Positions 38,355 to 46,925 of a stretch of 64,000 bases of DNA are shown in pieces (position 1 is the first letter of the stretch; every line of letters begins with the position of its first letter). A program made the position numbers and the translations under genes. Source of the DNA: Erythrobacter sp. (GTDB taxonomy: Bacteria > Pseudomonadota > Alphaproteobacteria > Sphingomonadales > Sphingomonadaceae); the NCBI GenBank assembly GCA_024642565.1, contig JAHEAV010000002.1, positions 123,317 to 187,316 of the forward strand, given 5' to 3'. The notes beneath the pieces were generated by a model that ran no database searches, had not been told where the DNA came from, and saw only the letters and a list, made by a program, of their open reading frames with translations.

Positions 38355-39911
38355 ATGGGTACGATCGACCCGGCAGCCCTGCTTGAGCAGGATTTCGGAT
38401 CATTCCCGGCGCTGATAGCGGGTTGGGCCAAGGTTCGCGGCGCAATACCGGCTCTGGTTGATGAAACGCTTGAACTGACCTGGCCCGAAATGGCGGCGCA
38501 AGTCGAACGGATCGCGGCGCGGCTGCAAGCCGATGGGCTTGCGCGCGGCCAGTCCGTGGCGATCCTTGGCGCGTCCAGTGTCAATTATGCCTTGGTTTAT
38601 CTCGCCGCTATTCGGGCGGGTGGTTGCGCCGCGCCGCTCACCACCAGTGCCAGCGCCGCGCAATTGCAGGCGATGGCAGCGGATTCCGGCGCGATGCATC
38701 TGTTTATCGACCGGGCCAAGCAGGACGAACTTGATGCCCTGGCCGATGAGGGCTTCATGCCTCAGTTGCACCACATCCTGCTGGATGAAGAGCTGGAAAG
38801 CTGGATGGCACCGGTTGGCGTTGCTGCCGAACCGTTTCATCCGGTTGAAGGGGATCGCTTCAATATCATCTATTCCAGCGGAACCACGGGAACACCGAAG
38901 GGTATCGTGCATAGCCATGGGATGCGCTGGCGCCAGATGGCTTTTCGCGCAGCGCATAATTACGGGGCGCACAGCCGCACCCTGACGTCGACCCCGCTCT
39001 ATTCCAACACGACCATGGCCGTGTTCCTGCCCAGCCTGTTCGGCGGGGGCTGTGTCTCGATCATGGGCAAGTTTGATGCCGGAAAATGGCTCACGCGAGC
39101 CGCGGCTGAGCGCGTTACGCACACGATGCTGGTACCGGTGCAATATCGGCGTCTGCTCGATCATCCGGATTTCGACCGGTTCGACCTTTCGTCACTCCTG
39201 GTCAAATATTGCACCTCCGCACCGTTTTCGGCCGAACAGAAGCGCGCCGTGCTTGATCGGATGCCCGGTGGGCTGATCGAGATATACGGCATGACCGAAG
39301 GGGGCGTGGCCTGCATGCTGCTTGCTCACGAACACCCTGATAAACTGCATACGGTCGGGCAACCAGCTCCGGGTCACTCGCTCAAGGTTCTGGGCGAGGA
39401 CGGCAGCGAATTGCCACCGGGCCAGGCAGGCGAATTGGTTGGACGGTCTGCGGCGATGATGCTGGGCTATAACAACCAGCCCGGCAAAACCGCAGAGGCG
39501 CTCTGGACCGATCCCGCCGACGGAAGCCAGTGGATGCGGATGGGAGACATCGGGCGGGTTGATGAAGACGGGTTCGTGGAACTGGTCGGCCGCGCCAAGG
39601 ATGTAATCATTTCCGGCGGCTTCAACATCTATCCGGTCGATTTGGAAGTGGAATTGTTGAAGGAACCTGGGGTGGCAGAAGCTGCTGTGGTCGGGGTGGA
39701 AAGCGACCAATGGGGCGAAACCCCGGTTGGCTTCGTCACGGCGCAACCGGGCGTGATGCTCGATAGCGCAGCGGTGATGGCGGCGGTCAATGCCCGTCTG
39801 GGAAAGACCCAACGCCTATCCGCGCTTCGCATTATTGCGGAAATGCCGCGCAGTCACATTGGGAAATTGCTGAAGACCGATTTGCGCGAAATTGCGCGCA
39901 ACACCAGCTGA
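38355..39911 (+). CDS. Class I adenylate-forming acyl-CoA ligase
   Basis: A 518-residue ANL-superfamily ligase. The P-loop is IIYSSGTTGTPKGIVHSHG, the second motif IYGMTEGGVA, the hinge MRMGDIGRVDEDGFVELVGRAKDVIISGGFNIYP, and the C-terminal catalytic Lys lies in RSHIGKLLKTDL. It activates a carboxylate, probably a fatty acid, to the CoA thioester. The ATG at 38355 was preferred over an in-frame GTG at 38346 because GGGG lies about 8 bases before it. Co-orientation with the M20 genes suggests, but does not prove, a joint role in acyl-amino-acid breakdown. Confidence 0.88.
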   Translation: MGTIDPAALLEQDFGSFPALIAGWAKVRGAIPALVDETLELTWPEMAAQVERIAARLQADGLARGQSVAILGASSVNYALVYLAAIRAGGCAAPLTTSASAAQLQAMAADSGAMHLFIDRAKQDELDALADEGFMPQLHHILLDEELESWMAPVGVAAEPFHPVEGDRFNIIYSSGTTGTPKGIVHSHGMRWRQMAFRAAHNYGAHSRTLTSTPLYSNTTMAVFLPSLFGGGCVSIMGKFDAGKWLTRAAAERVTHTMLVPVQYRRLLDHPDFDRFDLSSLLVKYCTSAPFSAEQKRAVLDRMPGGLIEIYGMTEGGVACMLLAHEHPDKLHTVGQPAPGHSLKVLGEDGSELPPGQAGELVGRSAAMMLGYNNQPGKTAEALWTDPADGSQWMRMGDIGRVDEDGFVELVGRAKDVIISGGFNIYPVDLEVELLKEPGVAEAAVVGVESDQWGETPVGFVTAQPGVMLDSAAVMAAVNARLGKTQRLSALRIIAEMPRSHIGKLLKTDLREIARNTS

Positions 39912-39930
39912 ACTTCCATTGGAGAAAATG

Positions 39931-39975
39931 GAGGCGCGGTCACGCAAATGGGGTGTTTGATCGTGACCGCGCCTC
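39931..39975 (-). terminator. Strong hairpin terminator of the 28-residue peptide unit
   Basis: A perfect 14-bp inverted repeat, GAGGCGCGGTCACG with CGTGACCGCGCCTC (39931-39944 and 39962-39975), and a 17-base loop. On the minus strand the stem is followed by CATTTTCTCC, a short U-run, so it suits minus-strand transcription from the small peptide gene. On the plus strand no U-run follows, although it may still stop read-through from the CoA ligase gene. Confidence 0.65.
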
Positions 39976-39996
39976 TTGGGCCTTCGGCAAGAATCA

Positions 39997-40017
39997 CGTC
40001 GTCGTCAGACGACGACG
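39997..40017. repeat. 21-base palindrome overlapping the small peptide stop codon
   Basis: Arms CGTCGTCGTC and GACGACGACG (10 bp each, one central base). On the minus strand it covers the last GTC codons and the TGA of the 28-residue peptide. Such a hairpin over the stop could affect mRNA stability or termination of translation. Confidence 0.6.
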
Positions 40018-40091
40018 GGTCCGCCGATGAGGACGCCGCTGATCGCGACTGCCGTTATGAAGGCCAGGACGTGGGATGCGAATCTATGCAT
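40005..40091 (-). CDS. Putative 28-residue single-pass membrane peptide
   Basis: A complete short frame: ATG, 28 codons, TGA. The peptide begins MHRFASHVLA, has one uninterrupted hydrophobic helix (about residues 8-22) and ends GGPVVV. AGGAGC lies 6 bases before the ATG, a strong Shine-Dalgarno sequence. A structured 5' leader lies upstream and a 14-bp terminator downstream, so the unit looks like an independent gene between the CoA ligase and guaA. I know no named family. Possible roles are a membrane-complex helper, a type I toxin-like peptide or a regulatory leader peptide; none is proven. The length is short enough that chance cannot be ruled out. Confidence 0.55.
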   Translation of the reverse strand: MHRFASHVLAFITAVAISGVLIGGPVVV

Positions 40092-40114
40092 CGCGATGCT
40101 CCTGTTCTGTTTTC

Positions 40115-40160
40115 GCCGGCCGGCAGATTGGGAGGGGGGAGAGGACGTCTGCCGACCGGC
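40115..40160 (-). promoter_or_regulatory. 5' leader hairpin with pyrimidine-rich loop before the 28-residue peptide
   Basis: Arms GCCGGTCGGCAGA and TCTGCCGGCCGGC (minus strand, 40160-40148 and 40127-40115) pair over 13 bp with one G-U. The 20-base loop is almost all pyrimidine and includes CCCCCCTCCC, which is complementary to purine-rich Shine-Dalgarno sequences. Its 3' arm lies 17 bases before the AGGAGC of the peptide gene. Confidence 0.5.
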
Positions 40161-40332
40161 TCGAGGGTTGAAATAATATTTCACCCCGCCTTATTCAAAT
40201 GAGAAAACAGTCGCACGTGTTGCGTTTTTTGCAACCATGAACTTCGGACGCCAATTATTCGGTTGGGGATGCTGGCCAGGCTGCGGCACGGCCACGCTTG
40301 CCAGCTTCACCGCACCATCCTAACCCGCCGCC

Positions 40333-41919
40333 ATGACCACTGCTTCTATCGAATCCGCCCATCCCGAATCCATTCTGATTGTCGATTTCGGCAGTCAGGT
40401 AACCCAGCTGATTGCCCGCCGGGTTCGTGAAGCCGGGGTCTATTCGGAAATCGCCCCGTTTACGTTGGCTGAAGAGGCCTTCAACCGGATGAAGCCCAAG
40501 GGCATAATCCTGTCGGGCTCGCCAGCCGGAGTGCCGGACGAAGGCAGCCCCCGCGCGCCGCAGATGCTCTTTGACGCAGGGGTTCCGATTCTGGGCATTT
40601 GCTACGGCCAACAGGTCATGAGCCACCAGCTTGGCGGTGAAGTGCGGCCCGGGCATGAAACAGGCGAAGGCGGTGAATTTGGCCGCGCCTACCTGACCGT
40701 GACGCAGGACTGCGCCCTGTTCGAGGGATTGTGGCAAGTGGGTGAACGGCATCAGGTCTGGATGAGCCACGGCGACAAGGTCACCAAATTCGCCCCGGGC
40801 TTCGAAATTGTCGCAACCAGCGACGGCGCGCCTTTTGCCGTGATCGCGGATGAGAGCCGCAAGTTTTACGGCACACAGTTCCACCCGGAAGTGGTCCATA
40901 CGCCTGATGGGGCGAAGCTGCTTGCCAATTTCGTTCGCCATGTCTGCGGTCTGAAAGGCGATTGGACGATGGCCGAATTCCGCAAGACCAAGATTGCGGA
41001 AATCCGCGAGCAGGTGGGCCGCGGAAAAGTCATTTGCGGCCTCAGCGGCGGGGTCGACAGCGCGGTGGCTGCGGTGCTGATCCACGAAGCGATTGGTGAA
41101 CAACTGACCTGCGTCTTTGTCGACCACGGCCTTATGCGGCTGAACGAGGCCGAGCAGGTCGTCACCCTGTTCCGCGACCATTATAACATCCCGCTGGTGC
41201 ATGTGGATGCAGAGGAAATGTTCCTGACGGGCCTGGCGGGGCTGACTGACCCTGAAAAGAAACGCAAATTCATCGGCGGCGCATTTATCGATCTGTTTGA
41301 GGCGGAAGCGAAGAAAATCGGCGGCGCCGACTTCCTTGCCCAGGGCACACTCTATCCCGATGTGATCGAGAGCGTTTCCTTCACCGGCGGGCCAAGCGTG
41401 ACGATCAAGAGTCACCACAATGTCGGCGGTCTGCCGGAACGTATGAACATGCAATTGGTCGAACCCTTGCGCGAATTGTTCAAGGACGAAGTGCGCGAAT
41501 TGGGCCGCGAGCTGGGTCTTCCGGAAATCTTCGTGGGACGTCATCCTTTCCCCGGCCCCGGCCTGGCGATCCGCATTCCGGGGGAAGTGACGAAAGAACG
41601 CTGCGATATCTTGCGCAAGGCCGATGCGATTTATCTCGAAGAAATTCGCAAGGCTGGATTGTATGATTTGATCTGGCAGGCCTTTGCCGTGTTACTGCCG
41701 GTCAAGACCGTAGGCGTGATGGGCGATGCCCGCACCTATGACAGTGTCTGCGGCCTGCGCGCTGTGACCAGTACCGACGGGATGACGGCGGACGTTTATC
41801 CCTTCGACGCCAGCTTTCTGACCGGCTGCGCCACCCGCATCGTCAATGAAGTAAAGGGCGTCAATCGGGTGGTGTATGATTACACCTCCAAACCGCCAGG
41901 GACGATCGAGTGGGAGTGA
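40333..41919 (+). CDS. guaA: GMP synthase (glutamine-hydrolysing)
   Basis: A 528-residue enzyme converting XMP to GMP with glutamine and ATP. The class I glutamine amidotransferase domain has C90 in GICYGQQ and H184/E186 in FHPEV. The synthetase domain has the PP-loop [12 protein letters not shown], and the C-terminal dimerisation domain contains [12 protein letters not shown] and ends KPPGTIEWE, the family's invariant end. It is cytosolic. Upstream lies the long structured intergenic region described separately; the SDR gene is convergent. Confidence 0.98.
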   Translation: MTTASIESAHPESILIVDFGSQVTQLIARRVREAGVYSEIAPFTLAEEAFNRMKPKGIILSGSPAGVPDEGSPRAPQMLFDAGVPILGICYGQQVMSHQLGGEVRPGHETGEGGEFGRAYLTVTQDCALFEGLWQVGERHQVWMSHGDKVTKFAPGFEIVATSDGAPFAVIADESRKFYGTQFHPEVVHTPDGAKLLANFVRHVCGLKGDWTMAEFRKTKIAEIREQVGRGKVICGLSGGVDSAVAAVLIHEAIGEQLTCVFVDHGLMRLNEAEQVVTLFRDHYNIPLVHVDAEEMFLTGLAGLTDPEKKRKFIGGAFIDLFEAEAKKIGGADFLAQGTLYPDVIESVSFTGGPSVTIKSHHNVGGLPERMNMQLVEPLRELFKDEVRELGRELGLPEIFVGRHPFPGPGLAIRIPGEVTKERCDILRKADAIYLEEIRKAGLYDLIWQAFAVLLPVKTVGVMGDARTYDSVCGLRAVTSTDGMTADVYPFDASFLTGCATRIVNEVKGVNRVVYDYTSKPPGTIEWE

Positions 41920-41931
41920 TCGGTTGGGAAT

Positions 41932-41966
41932 GGTCCGCCAAAAACGCGTAATGTTTGAGCGGGACC
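41932..41966 (+). terminator. Weak hairpin downstream of guaA
   Basis: GGTCCGC (41932-41938) can pair with GCGGGACC (41959-41966) with one bulged base. A T-rich run begins 14 bases later, at 41980. It lies in the convergent gap with the SDR gene, where a terminator is expected, but the spacing of the T-run is poor. Confidence 0.3.
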
Positions 41967-42000
41967 GCCGCCATGGCTGTTTTTCTTTCCGCATCGCCGT

Positions 42001-42987
42001 TCAGGGCTGAAAGCGAACGCCTGTCAGTTCTTCCGATAGTGCCCACAGCCCCTCTGCCAGCGCTTCGTCACGGGCATGGGGGGCTACACCGGATCCGCGC
42101 GGGGTTTCTGCGCCGGCGATTGCGCCAACGTTGCAATCCTCGCAATAAACGCCGCCCATTCCGGTGAGCAGCGGGGACAATGCGCACCACACGCTGGTGG
42201 CTGCGCCTTGTTCTACCGATTTGAACGATGAATGTGTGTTTCCATCCGCATCAAACCAGCCCATCGCGGTCTGTTCCTCCATCGTCAGGCTCCGTTGGAG
42301 CGGGGTGACGATCCCGCCCGGATGTACCGCGAAAGCGCGGATACCGCGGGGTTTGCCGATCCTGTCCAATTGCAGTGCAAACAGCGCATTGGCAGTCTTC
42401 GCCTGCCCGTAAGCGAGCCATTTGTCGTATTCGCGGACCAGGAAATTGGGATCGTTCAGATCCAGTCCCCCGCGAAGGTGCCCGACGGAGGACAGCACCA
42501 CCACCCGCACGTCATTGCCTGCATCCGCGCCTGCCAGCAGCAGAGGCCATAACCGCGCGGTCAATTGGAAATGTCCCAGATGGTTGGTCGCGAACTGGCT
42601 TTCATAGCCCCGCGCATCGCGCGTGAGCGGGTTGGCCATAATCGCCGCATTGTTCACCAGAATTTCGATACTGTCCGTCAATCGGGCGACTTCGTCCGCG
42701 AAGGTTTCGATGGATGATGGATCGGACAGATCGAGCGGCAGGATGGTAACATCTCCACCTATTTCGCGCAGCACATCGCGCGCGGCATCTGGCCTGCGCG
42801 CGCCGACGATTACCTGTCCGCCAGCACCGGCCAGCGCGCGGACGGTTTCGGTGCCGATCCCTGAATAACCGCCTGTCACAAGGATAGTCTTGCCGGCCAG
42901 ATCAATGCCTTCGGCCACTTCCAGCGCCGTGGTCCGATGGCCAAAGGGCGAATCGATGGGTGTTTGCGGGGAAACCAATATCTGCAT
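42001..42987 (-). CDS. Short-chain dehydrogenase (retinol dehydrogenase/oxidoreductase-like)
   Basis: A 328-residue extended SDR of the kind related to retinol dehydrogenases and WW-domain oxidoreductases. The cofactor turn is LVTGGYSGIGTETVRAL, followed by NNAAIMANP, VVLSSVGHLRGG and YGQAKTANALFALQ, giving an intact Ser-Tyr-Lys set. It probably oxidises or reduces an alcohol or ketone with NAD(P). I used the ATG that gives MQILVSPQTP; an in-frame TTG three codons upstream is possible. It is divergent from the FabK-like gene. Confidence 0.88.
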   Translation of the reverse strand: MQILVSPQTPIDSPFGHRTTALEVAEGIDLAGKTILVTGGYSGIGTETVRALAGAGGQVIVGARRPDAARDVLREIGGDVTILPLDLSDPSSIETFADEVARLTDSIEILVNNAAIMANPLTRDARGYESQFATNHLGHFQLTARLWPLLLAGADAGNDVRVVVLSSVGHLRGGLDLNDPNFLVREYDKWLAYGQAKTANALFALQLDRIGKPRGIRAFAVHPGGIVTPLQRSLTMEEQTAMGWFDADGNTHSSFKSVEQGAATSVWCALSPLLTGMGGVYCEDCNVGAIAGAETPRGSGVAPHARDEALAEGLWALSEELTGVRFQP

Positions 42988-43050
42988 CCTATCCAACTTG
43001 CTTGCCGGACTGTGCGCCCTCTGAATGAATCGAACAAGTGCCTTGCCTAG

Positions 43051-43080
43051 TCGGGGGGTCAGGCTCTAACCCCCACCCGA
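43051..43080 (+). promoter_or_regulatory. Imperfect G/C hairpin in the leader of the FabK-like gene
   Basis: TCGGGGGGT can fold on ACCCCCACCCGA with a bulge, about 42 bases before the ATG of the nitronate monooxygenase-like gene. There is no U-run, so it is more likely a leader structure or chance than a terminator. Confidence 0.25.
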
Positions 43081-43122
43081 AAGACGCGGTCCTTCAAACG
43101 GGCCGCCAAAGGAGAATTATCT

Positions 43123-44091
43123 ATGAAAACAGCCATCACGGAAATGTTCGGCATCCAGCATCCCATCATTCAGGGAGGCATGCATTATGTCGGCTTTGCG
43201 GAAATGGCGGCGGCGGTTTCCAACGCTGGCGGCCTGGGCACGATTACCGGTCTCACGCAGAAAACGCCTGCCGATCTCGCCAACGAAATTGCCCGCTGCA
43301 AGGATATGACGGACAAACCTTTCGCGGTAAATATTACCTTCCTGCCAACCGTAAATTCGCCCGATTATCCCGGCTATATTCGCGCGATCATCGAAGGCGG
43401 GGTCAAGGCGGTGGAAACCGCAGGCAACAATCCCTCTGCCGTGCTTCCCTATCTCAAGGATGCAGGGGTCAAGGTCATTCACAAATGCACCAGCGTGCGC
43501 CACGCCTTGAAGGCGCAGGCCATCGGTTGCGATGCGGTATCGGTGGACGGGTTTGAATGCGGCGGCCATCCGGGCGAGGACGATGTGCCCAATTTCATCC
43601 TGCTCCCCCGCGCTGCGGACGAGCTGGAAATTCCTTTCGTGTCATCGGGCGGAATGGCTGACGGACGCAGCCTGATTGCCAGTATTGCGATGGGCGCTAG
43701 CGGCATGAATATGGGCACGCGGTTCATCGCTACGCAGGAAGCCCCGGTCCATGAAAATGTGAAACAGGCCATCGTTGCCGCGAGTGAACTCGACACGCGA
43801 TTGGTAATGCGCAGTCTGCGCAACACCGAACGAGTCATGACCAACGAAGCCGTTGAACGGTTGATCGAAAAGGAAAAACGCCTCGGTGACGACCTGAAGT
43901 TCGAGGATATCATTGGCGAAGTCGCCGGTGTCTATCCACGGATCATGCTGGAAGGTGATATGGATGCCGGTGCGTGGAGCTGCGGCATGGTCGCCGGGCT
44001 GATCCACGATATCCCAACATGTCAGGAACTGATCGACAGGATCATGGGTGAGGCTGAAGCCATCATCGATCGGCTGAACGCCATTCGCTGA
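43123..44091 (+). CDS. Nitronate monooxygenase / FabK-like FMN enzyme
   Basis: A 322-residue FMN-dependent TIM-barrel protein. It starts MKTAITEMFGIQHPIIQGGM, a hallmark of the NMO/2-nitropropane dioxygenase family, with NAGGLGTI, ECGGHPGEDDV and a phosphate-binding VSSGGMADGRSL. Family members oxidise nitronates or reduce enoyl-ACP (FabK); the absence of other fatty-acid genes nearby gives no help in choosing. AAAGGAG lies 8 bases before the ATG. It is convergent with the EGRTAG paralogue cluster. Confidence 0.9.
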   Translation: MKTAITEMFGIQHPIIQGGMHYVGFAEMAAAVSNAGGLGTITGLTQKTPADLANEIARCKDMTDKPFAVNITFLPTVNSPDYPGYIRAIIEGGVKAVETAGNNPSAVLPYLKDAGVKVIHKCTSVRHALKAQAIGCDAVSVDGFECGGHPGEDDVPNFILLPRAADELEIPFVSSGGMADGRSLIASIAMGASGMNMGTRFIATQEAPVHENVKQAIVAASELDTRLVMRSLRNTERVMTNEAVERLIEKEKRLGDDLKFEDIIGEVAGVYPRIMLEGDMDAGAWSCGMVAGLIHDIPTCQELIDRIMGEAEAIIDRLNAIR

Positions 44092-44097
44092 TCGCGA

Positions 44098-44508
44098 TCA
44101 GCTGTCCTTGGTATAGGGCACAAAGTCGCCCAGGAAAATATTGCCGGTATAAGATCCGCTCGGCTGGTCGATCGTAGTTATGATGTCGGTGCTGCACAGC
44201 CTGCTGCCATATCTGCGAACGACCAGCGTATCGCCTTGGTCGAGCGATGCGGGGTCATCCGGGATATTGACATAAATCGTCCGACCGCGGCCATAGACCA
44301 GCGCCGTTCCATCGATGACTTGCAGATTATCGTTATGGTAAGTCAGGATGCAGCTTGTCGGCTTACCCGCTGTTCGCCCCTCGAGCAGTTTGGCGAGTTT
44401 TGCCTGACCTTTTTCCGCTCTGGAAGCAGAATTGCCCGATGCCAGTGCCGGGGCCGTAATGGCGATTGCAGCGGCAAGAATCGCGAAAACAAGGGGGCGA
44501 TGGGTCAT
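44098..44508 (-). CDS. Secreted EGRTAG-family protein, copy 3 (unknown function)
   Basis: A 136-residue protein with a signal peptide (about 1-23). It shares with the two genes upstream the motif KLLEGRTAGKPTSCI, then VIDGTALVYGRGRTIYVN, a second cysteine in SRLCSTDII, and a C-terminal FLGDFVPY. The two conserved cysteines probably form a disulfide in the periplasm. The start overlaps the stop of the preceding paralogue by four bases. I recognise no named domain. Confidence 0.8.
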   Translation of the reverse strand: MTHRPLVFAILAAAIAITAPALASGNSASRAEKGQAKLAKLLEGRTAGKPTSCILTYHNDNLQVIDGTALVYGRGRTIYVNIPDDPASLDQGDTLVVRRYGSRLCSTDIITTIDQPSGSYTGNIFLGDFVPYTKDS

Positions 44509-44930
44509 TGGGCACCTTCAGCCGGTTTGGTATAAGGAATGAAGTTACCCAGAAAGATGTTGCCGGTGTAAAACTGGCTTGAACGATCGCGGGTTTCCAC
44601 CCGGTCGAGCCGGCACAAGGTGCCGCCGCTAGTCGGGTAAGTAACCAGAATATCGTCATCATCAAGCGATTCAGGGTTGGCGGGGATATTGACCCAAATT
44701 CGGCTGCCGTCTCTGTAAACCAAGGCCGTATCGTCAATCACCTCAAGCTGGTCGGATGGCATGATCCGGATGCAACTGGTCGGCTCACCCGCTGTTCGCC
44801 CTTCGATCAGTTTCGCCAGTTTGGCCTGGCCCTTGGTCGGGGCCGGGTCCTTTGCTTCCGCGCCCATAGCCGGAGCACCCAGAACCAGGGTCGAAGCGGC
44901 CAGCATTGCGATCACAGGCAGTCGGGTCAT
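44505..44930 (-). CDS. Secreted EGRTAG-family protein, copy 2 (unknown function)
   Basis: A 141-residue protein with a signal peptide (about 1-24, ending PAMGA) and the family blocks KLIEGRTAGEPTSCI, VIDDTALVYRDGSRIWVN, GTLCRLDRVE and FLGNFIPY. It is the closest relative of copy 3 and is translationally coupled to it. Three bases separate it from copy 1. The spacing between the two cysteines is similar in all three copies, which argues for one conserved small beta-rich fold. Confidence 0.8.
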   Translation of the reverse strand: MTRLPVIAMLAASTLVLGAPAMGAEAKDPAPTKGQAKLAKLIEGRTAGEPTSCIRIMPSDQLEVIDDTALVYRDGSRIWVNIPANPESLDDDDILVTYPTSGGTLCRLDRVETRDRSSQFYTGNIFLGNFIPYTKPAEGAQ

Positions 44931-44933
44931 CGG

Positions 44934-45386
44934 TCAGTTTCCTTTATTCTCAGGCTCTGCGGATTTTTCGTCTTCCACCAAGCGATAGGGTACAAATTGG
45001 CCAAGCAACATCACAGGCCCGGGGATCGAAGATGTCCAGCCCTGCATTCGCACCTGATCGCGGCGGCACAGCCGGCCGCCGAAAATCTTGAACACCGGAT
45101 AATCGAATTCATCAATGAACCGGGCGCCTTCGGGGCGGTTGACATAGATTGTCTTGCCATCGCGAAATACGAAAGCGGTTCCATCGATAGTTTGCATCCG
45201 GTCGCGCTGGCTGTCGCTAAGGCAATTTACAGGCTTTCCGGCGGTGCGCCCTTCCAGCAATTTGGCCAGTTCGGCCTCTCCGCGGGTGTTGCCATCCTTG
45301 TCGGCGGCATCCGCTGCCAGCGCAAATTGCGACGCGGCCAGAGAAGCCGCAACGATCGTGAGTAATCGAATTTTTGCTGCCTTCAT
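44934..45386 (-). CDS. Secreted EGRTAG-family protein, copy 1 (unknown function)
   Basis: A 150-residue protein with a signal peptide (about 1-24). Family blocks: KLLEGRTAGKPVNCL, TIDGTAFVFRDGKTIYVNRP, GRLCRRDQVR and LLGQFVPY, followed by an extra charged tail rich in Glu and Lys. GGAGA lies 8 bases before MKAAKIRLL; the longer open frame upstream has no support. It is the first gene of a three-gene transcription unit, 88 bases after tldD on the same strand. Confidence 0.8.
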   Translation of the reverse strand: MKAAKIRLLTIVAASLAASQFALAADAADKDGNTRGEAELAKLLEGRTAGKPVNCLSDSQRDRMQTIDGTAFVFRDGKTIYVNRPEGARFIDEFDYPVFKIFGGRLCRRDQVRMQGWTSSIPGPVMLLGQFVPYRLVEDEKSAEPENKGN

Positions 45387-45474
45387 GATCGCCGTCTCCG
45401 AACCTGCACCATAGCCAGCCTGTCTGAACCAAAGCTGACTTGAACTTGGGCGCAATAGAAAAACGGACAAATAA

Positions 45475-46899
45475 TCAGGCAGTTCCTCCAACCGTCAGGC
45501 AATCTACCAGCAATGTCGGTTGGCCGACACCAGCCGGTACGCTTTGCCCGGCCTTGCCGCACACGCCCACGCCTTCATCCAGTTCCAGATCGTTGCCAAT
45601 TCCGGAAACTTTGGTCAGCACGCTCGGCCCGTCGCCGATCAGCGTCGCCCCCTTGATCGGCGCGCCGAGTTTTCCGTCTTTCACCAGATAGGCTTCTGTG
45701 CAGGAAAAGACGAATTTGCCCGATACAATGTCCACTTGCCCGCCACCAAAGCTCTTGGCAAAAATGCCGTTCTTGACCCGTGAAAGCAGTTCGGCCGGAT
45801 CATCCTGGCCCGCACGCATGAACGTATTGGTCATGCGCGGCATCGGGGCGTGCTGGTAACTCTCGCGGCGCCCGTTCCCCGTCGCTGCGACACCCATAAG
45901 CCGGGCGTTGAGCCGGTCCTGCATGTAACCTTTCAGGACCCCGTTTTCGATCAGCACGGTTTCGGACGTCGGTGTGCCTTCATCGTCAATCGAAAGTGAT
46001 CCGCGGCGGTTGGCCAGCGTGCCATCATCGACCACGGTGACGCCGCTTGCAGCCACCTGTTCGCCAATCCGTCCGGAAAAGGCGCTGGTCCCCTTGCGGT
46101 TGAAATCGCCTTCCAGCCCGTGGCCGATCGCTTCGTGCAGCAAAACACCGGGCCAACCGGGGCCGAGCAGGACTGTCATCTCGCCAGCTGGCGCATCGAC
46201 ACTTTCGAGATTGGTAATGGCCCGCTGGAGCGCGATATCGAGGCCCCGGTTCCATTCGGCCGGATCGAACAGGTGATCGTATAAATAGCGCCCGCCCATG
46301 CCAAAACTGCCGGTTTCGCGCCGTCCGTTGGCTTCTGCTACGATCCCGATATTGAGGCGAACCAGCGGCCGGATATCGCGCGCCACAAATCCGTCCGCAC
46401 GGACGATTTCGACCACGTTCCAGCTACCGGAAAGAGAGGCGGTGACCTGCGCGACGCGCGGATCCCGTGCCCGTGCGGCTGCGTCGATTGTCTCCAGCAG
46501 GGCTACTTTCTGCGCGAAGGGGATCGCATCGAGCGGGCTGGATTCGGTATAAAGGTGCCGGTTATTCTTGCGCGGTGGCGGGGCTGGCTGTCCCTTGGCA
46601 GGGTCAAGCAATTGCAGCGTCTCACCTGCACGGCGGATTGCCGCGGCGCTGATATCATTGGCGTGGGCAAAGCCTGTCATTTCACCCGATATTCCGCGCA
46701 GTCCGAAGCCGGAATCGCGCGAATAGTCCGCGGTTTTGAGGCGCCCATCGTCGAAAGTGAAAGCCTCGCTTACACCATACTGGAGATATAATTCGCCATC
46801 GTCGCACCGGGCCAGTGCCTGCGCTGTCAGGGTGCAGGCTTCCTGCGGTGTAAGCTTGCCGTCCTGATAGAGCAGGGCAGAGGGATTCGTTGCTGTCAT
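45475..46899 (-). CDS. tldD: Metalloprotease TldD
   Basis: A 474-residue zinc metallopeptidase subunit that, with TldE/PmbA, unfolds and degrades unstructured peptides and matures some modified peptides. The catalytic block is LLHEAIGHGLEGD (H255-H260), followed by RMTNTFMRAG and FVFSCTEAYLVKDGKLGAPIKGATLIG. TldE is not within the window, so the partner must be elsewhere. It sits in a run of minus-strand genes for secreted proteins, but is itself cytosolic. Confidence 0.95.
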   Translation of the reverse strand: MTATNPSALLYQDGKLTPQEACTLTAQALARCDDGELYLQYGVSEAFTFDDGRLKTADYSRDSGFGLRGISGEMTGFAHANDISAAAIRRAGETLQLLDPAKGQPAPPPRKNNRHLYTESSPLDAIPFAQKVALLETIDAAARARDPRVAQVTASLSGSWNVVEIVRADGFVARDIRPLVRLNIGIVAEANGRRETGSFGMGGRYLYDHLFDPAEWNRGLDIALQRAITNLESVDAPAGEMTVLLGPGWPGVLLHEAIGHGLEGDFNRKGTSAFSGRIGEQVAASGVTVVDDGTLANRRGSLSIDDEGTPTSETVLIENGVLKGYMQDRLNARLMGVAATGNGRRESYQHAPMPRMTNTFMRAGQDDPAELLSRVKNGIFAKSFGGGQVDIVSGKFVFSCTEAYLVKDGKLGAPIKGATLIGDGPSVLTKVSGIGNDLELDEGVGVCGKAGQSVPAGVGQPTLLVDCLTVGGTA

Positions 46900-46925
46900 G
46901 GCCCTGATATAAGGGCCGCTACTCG

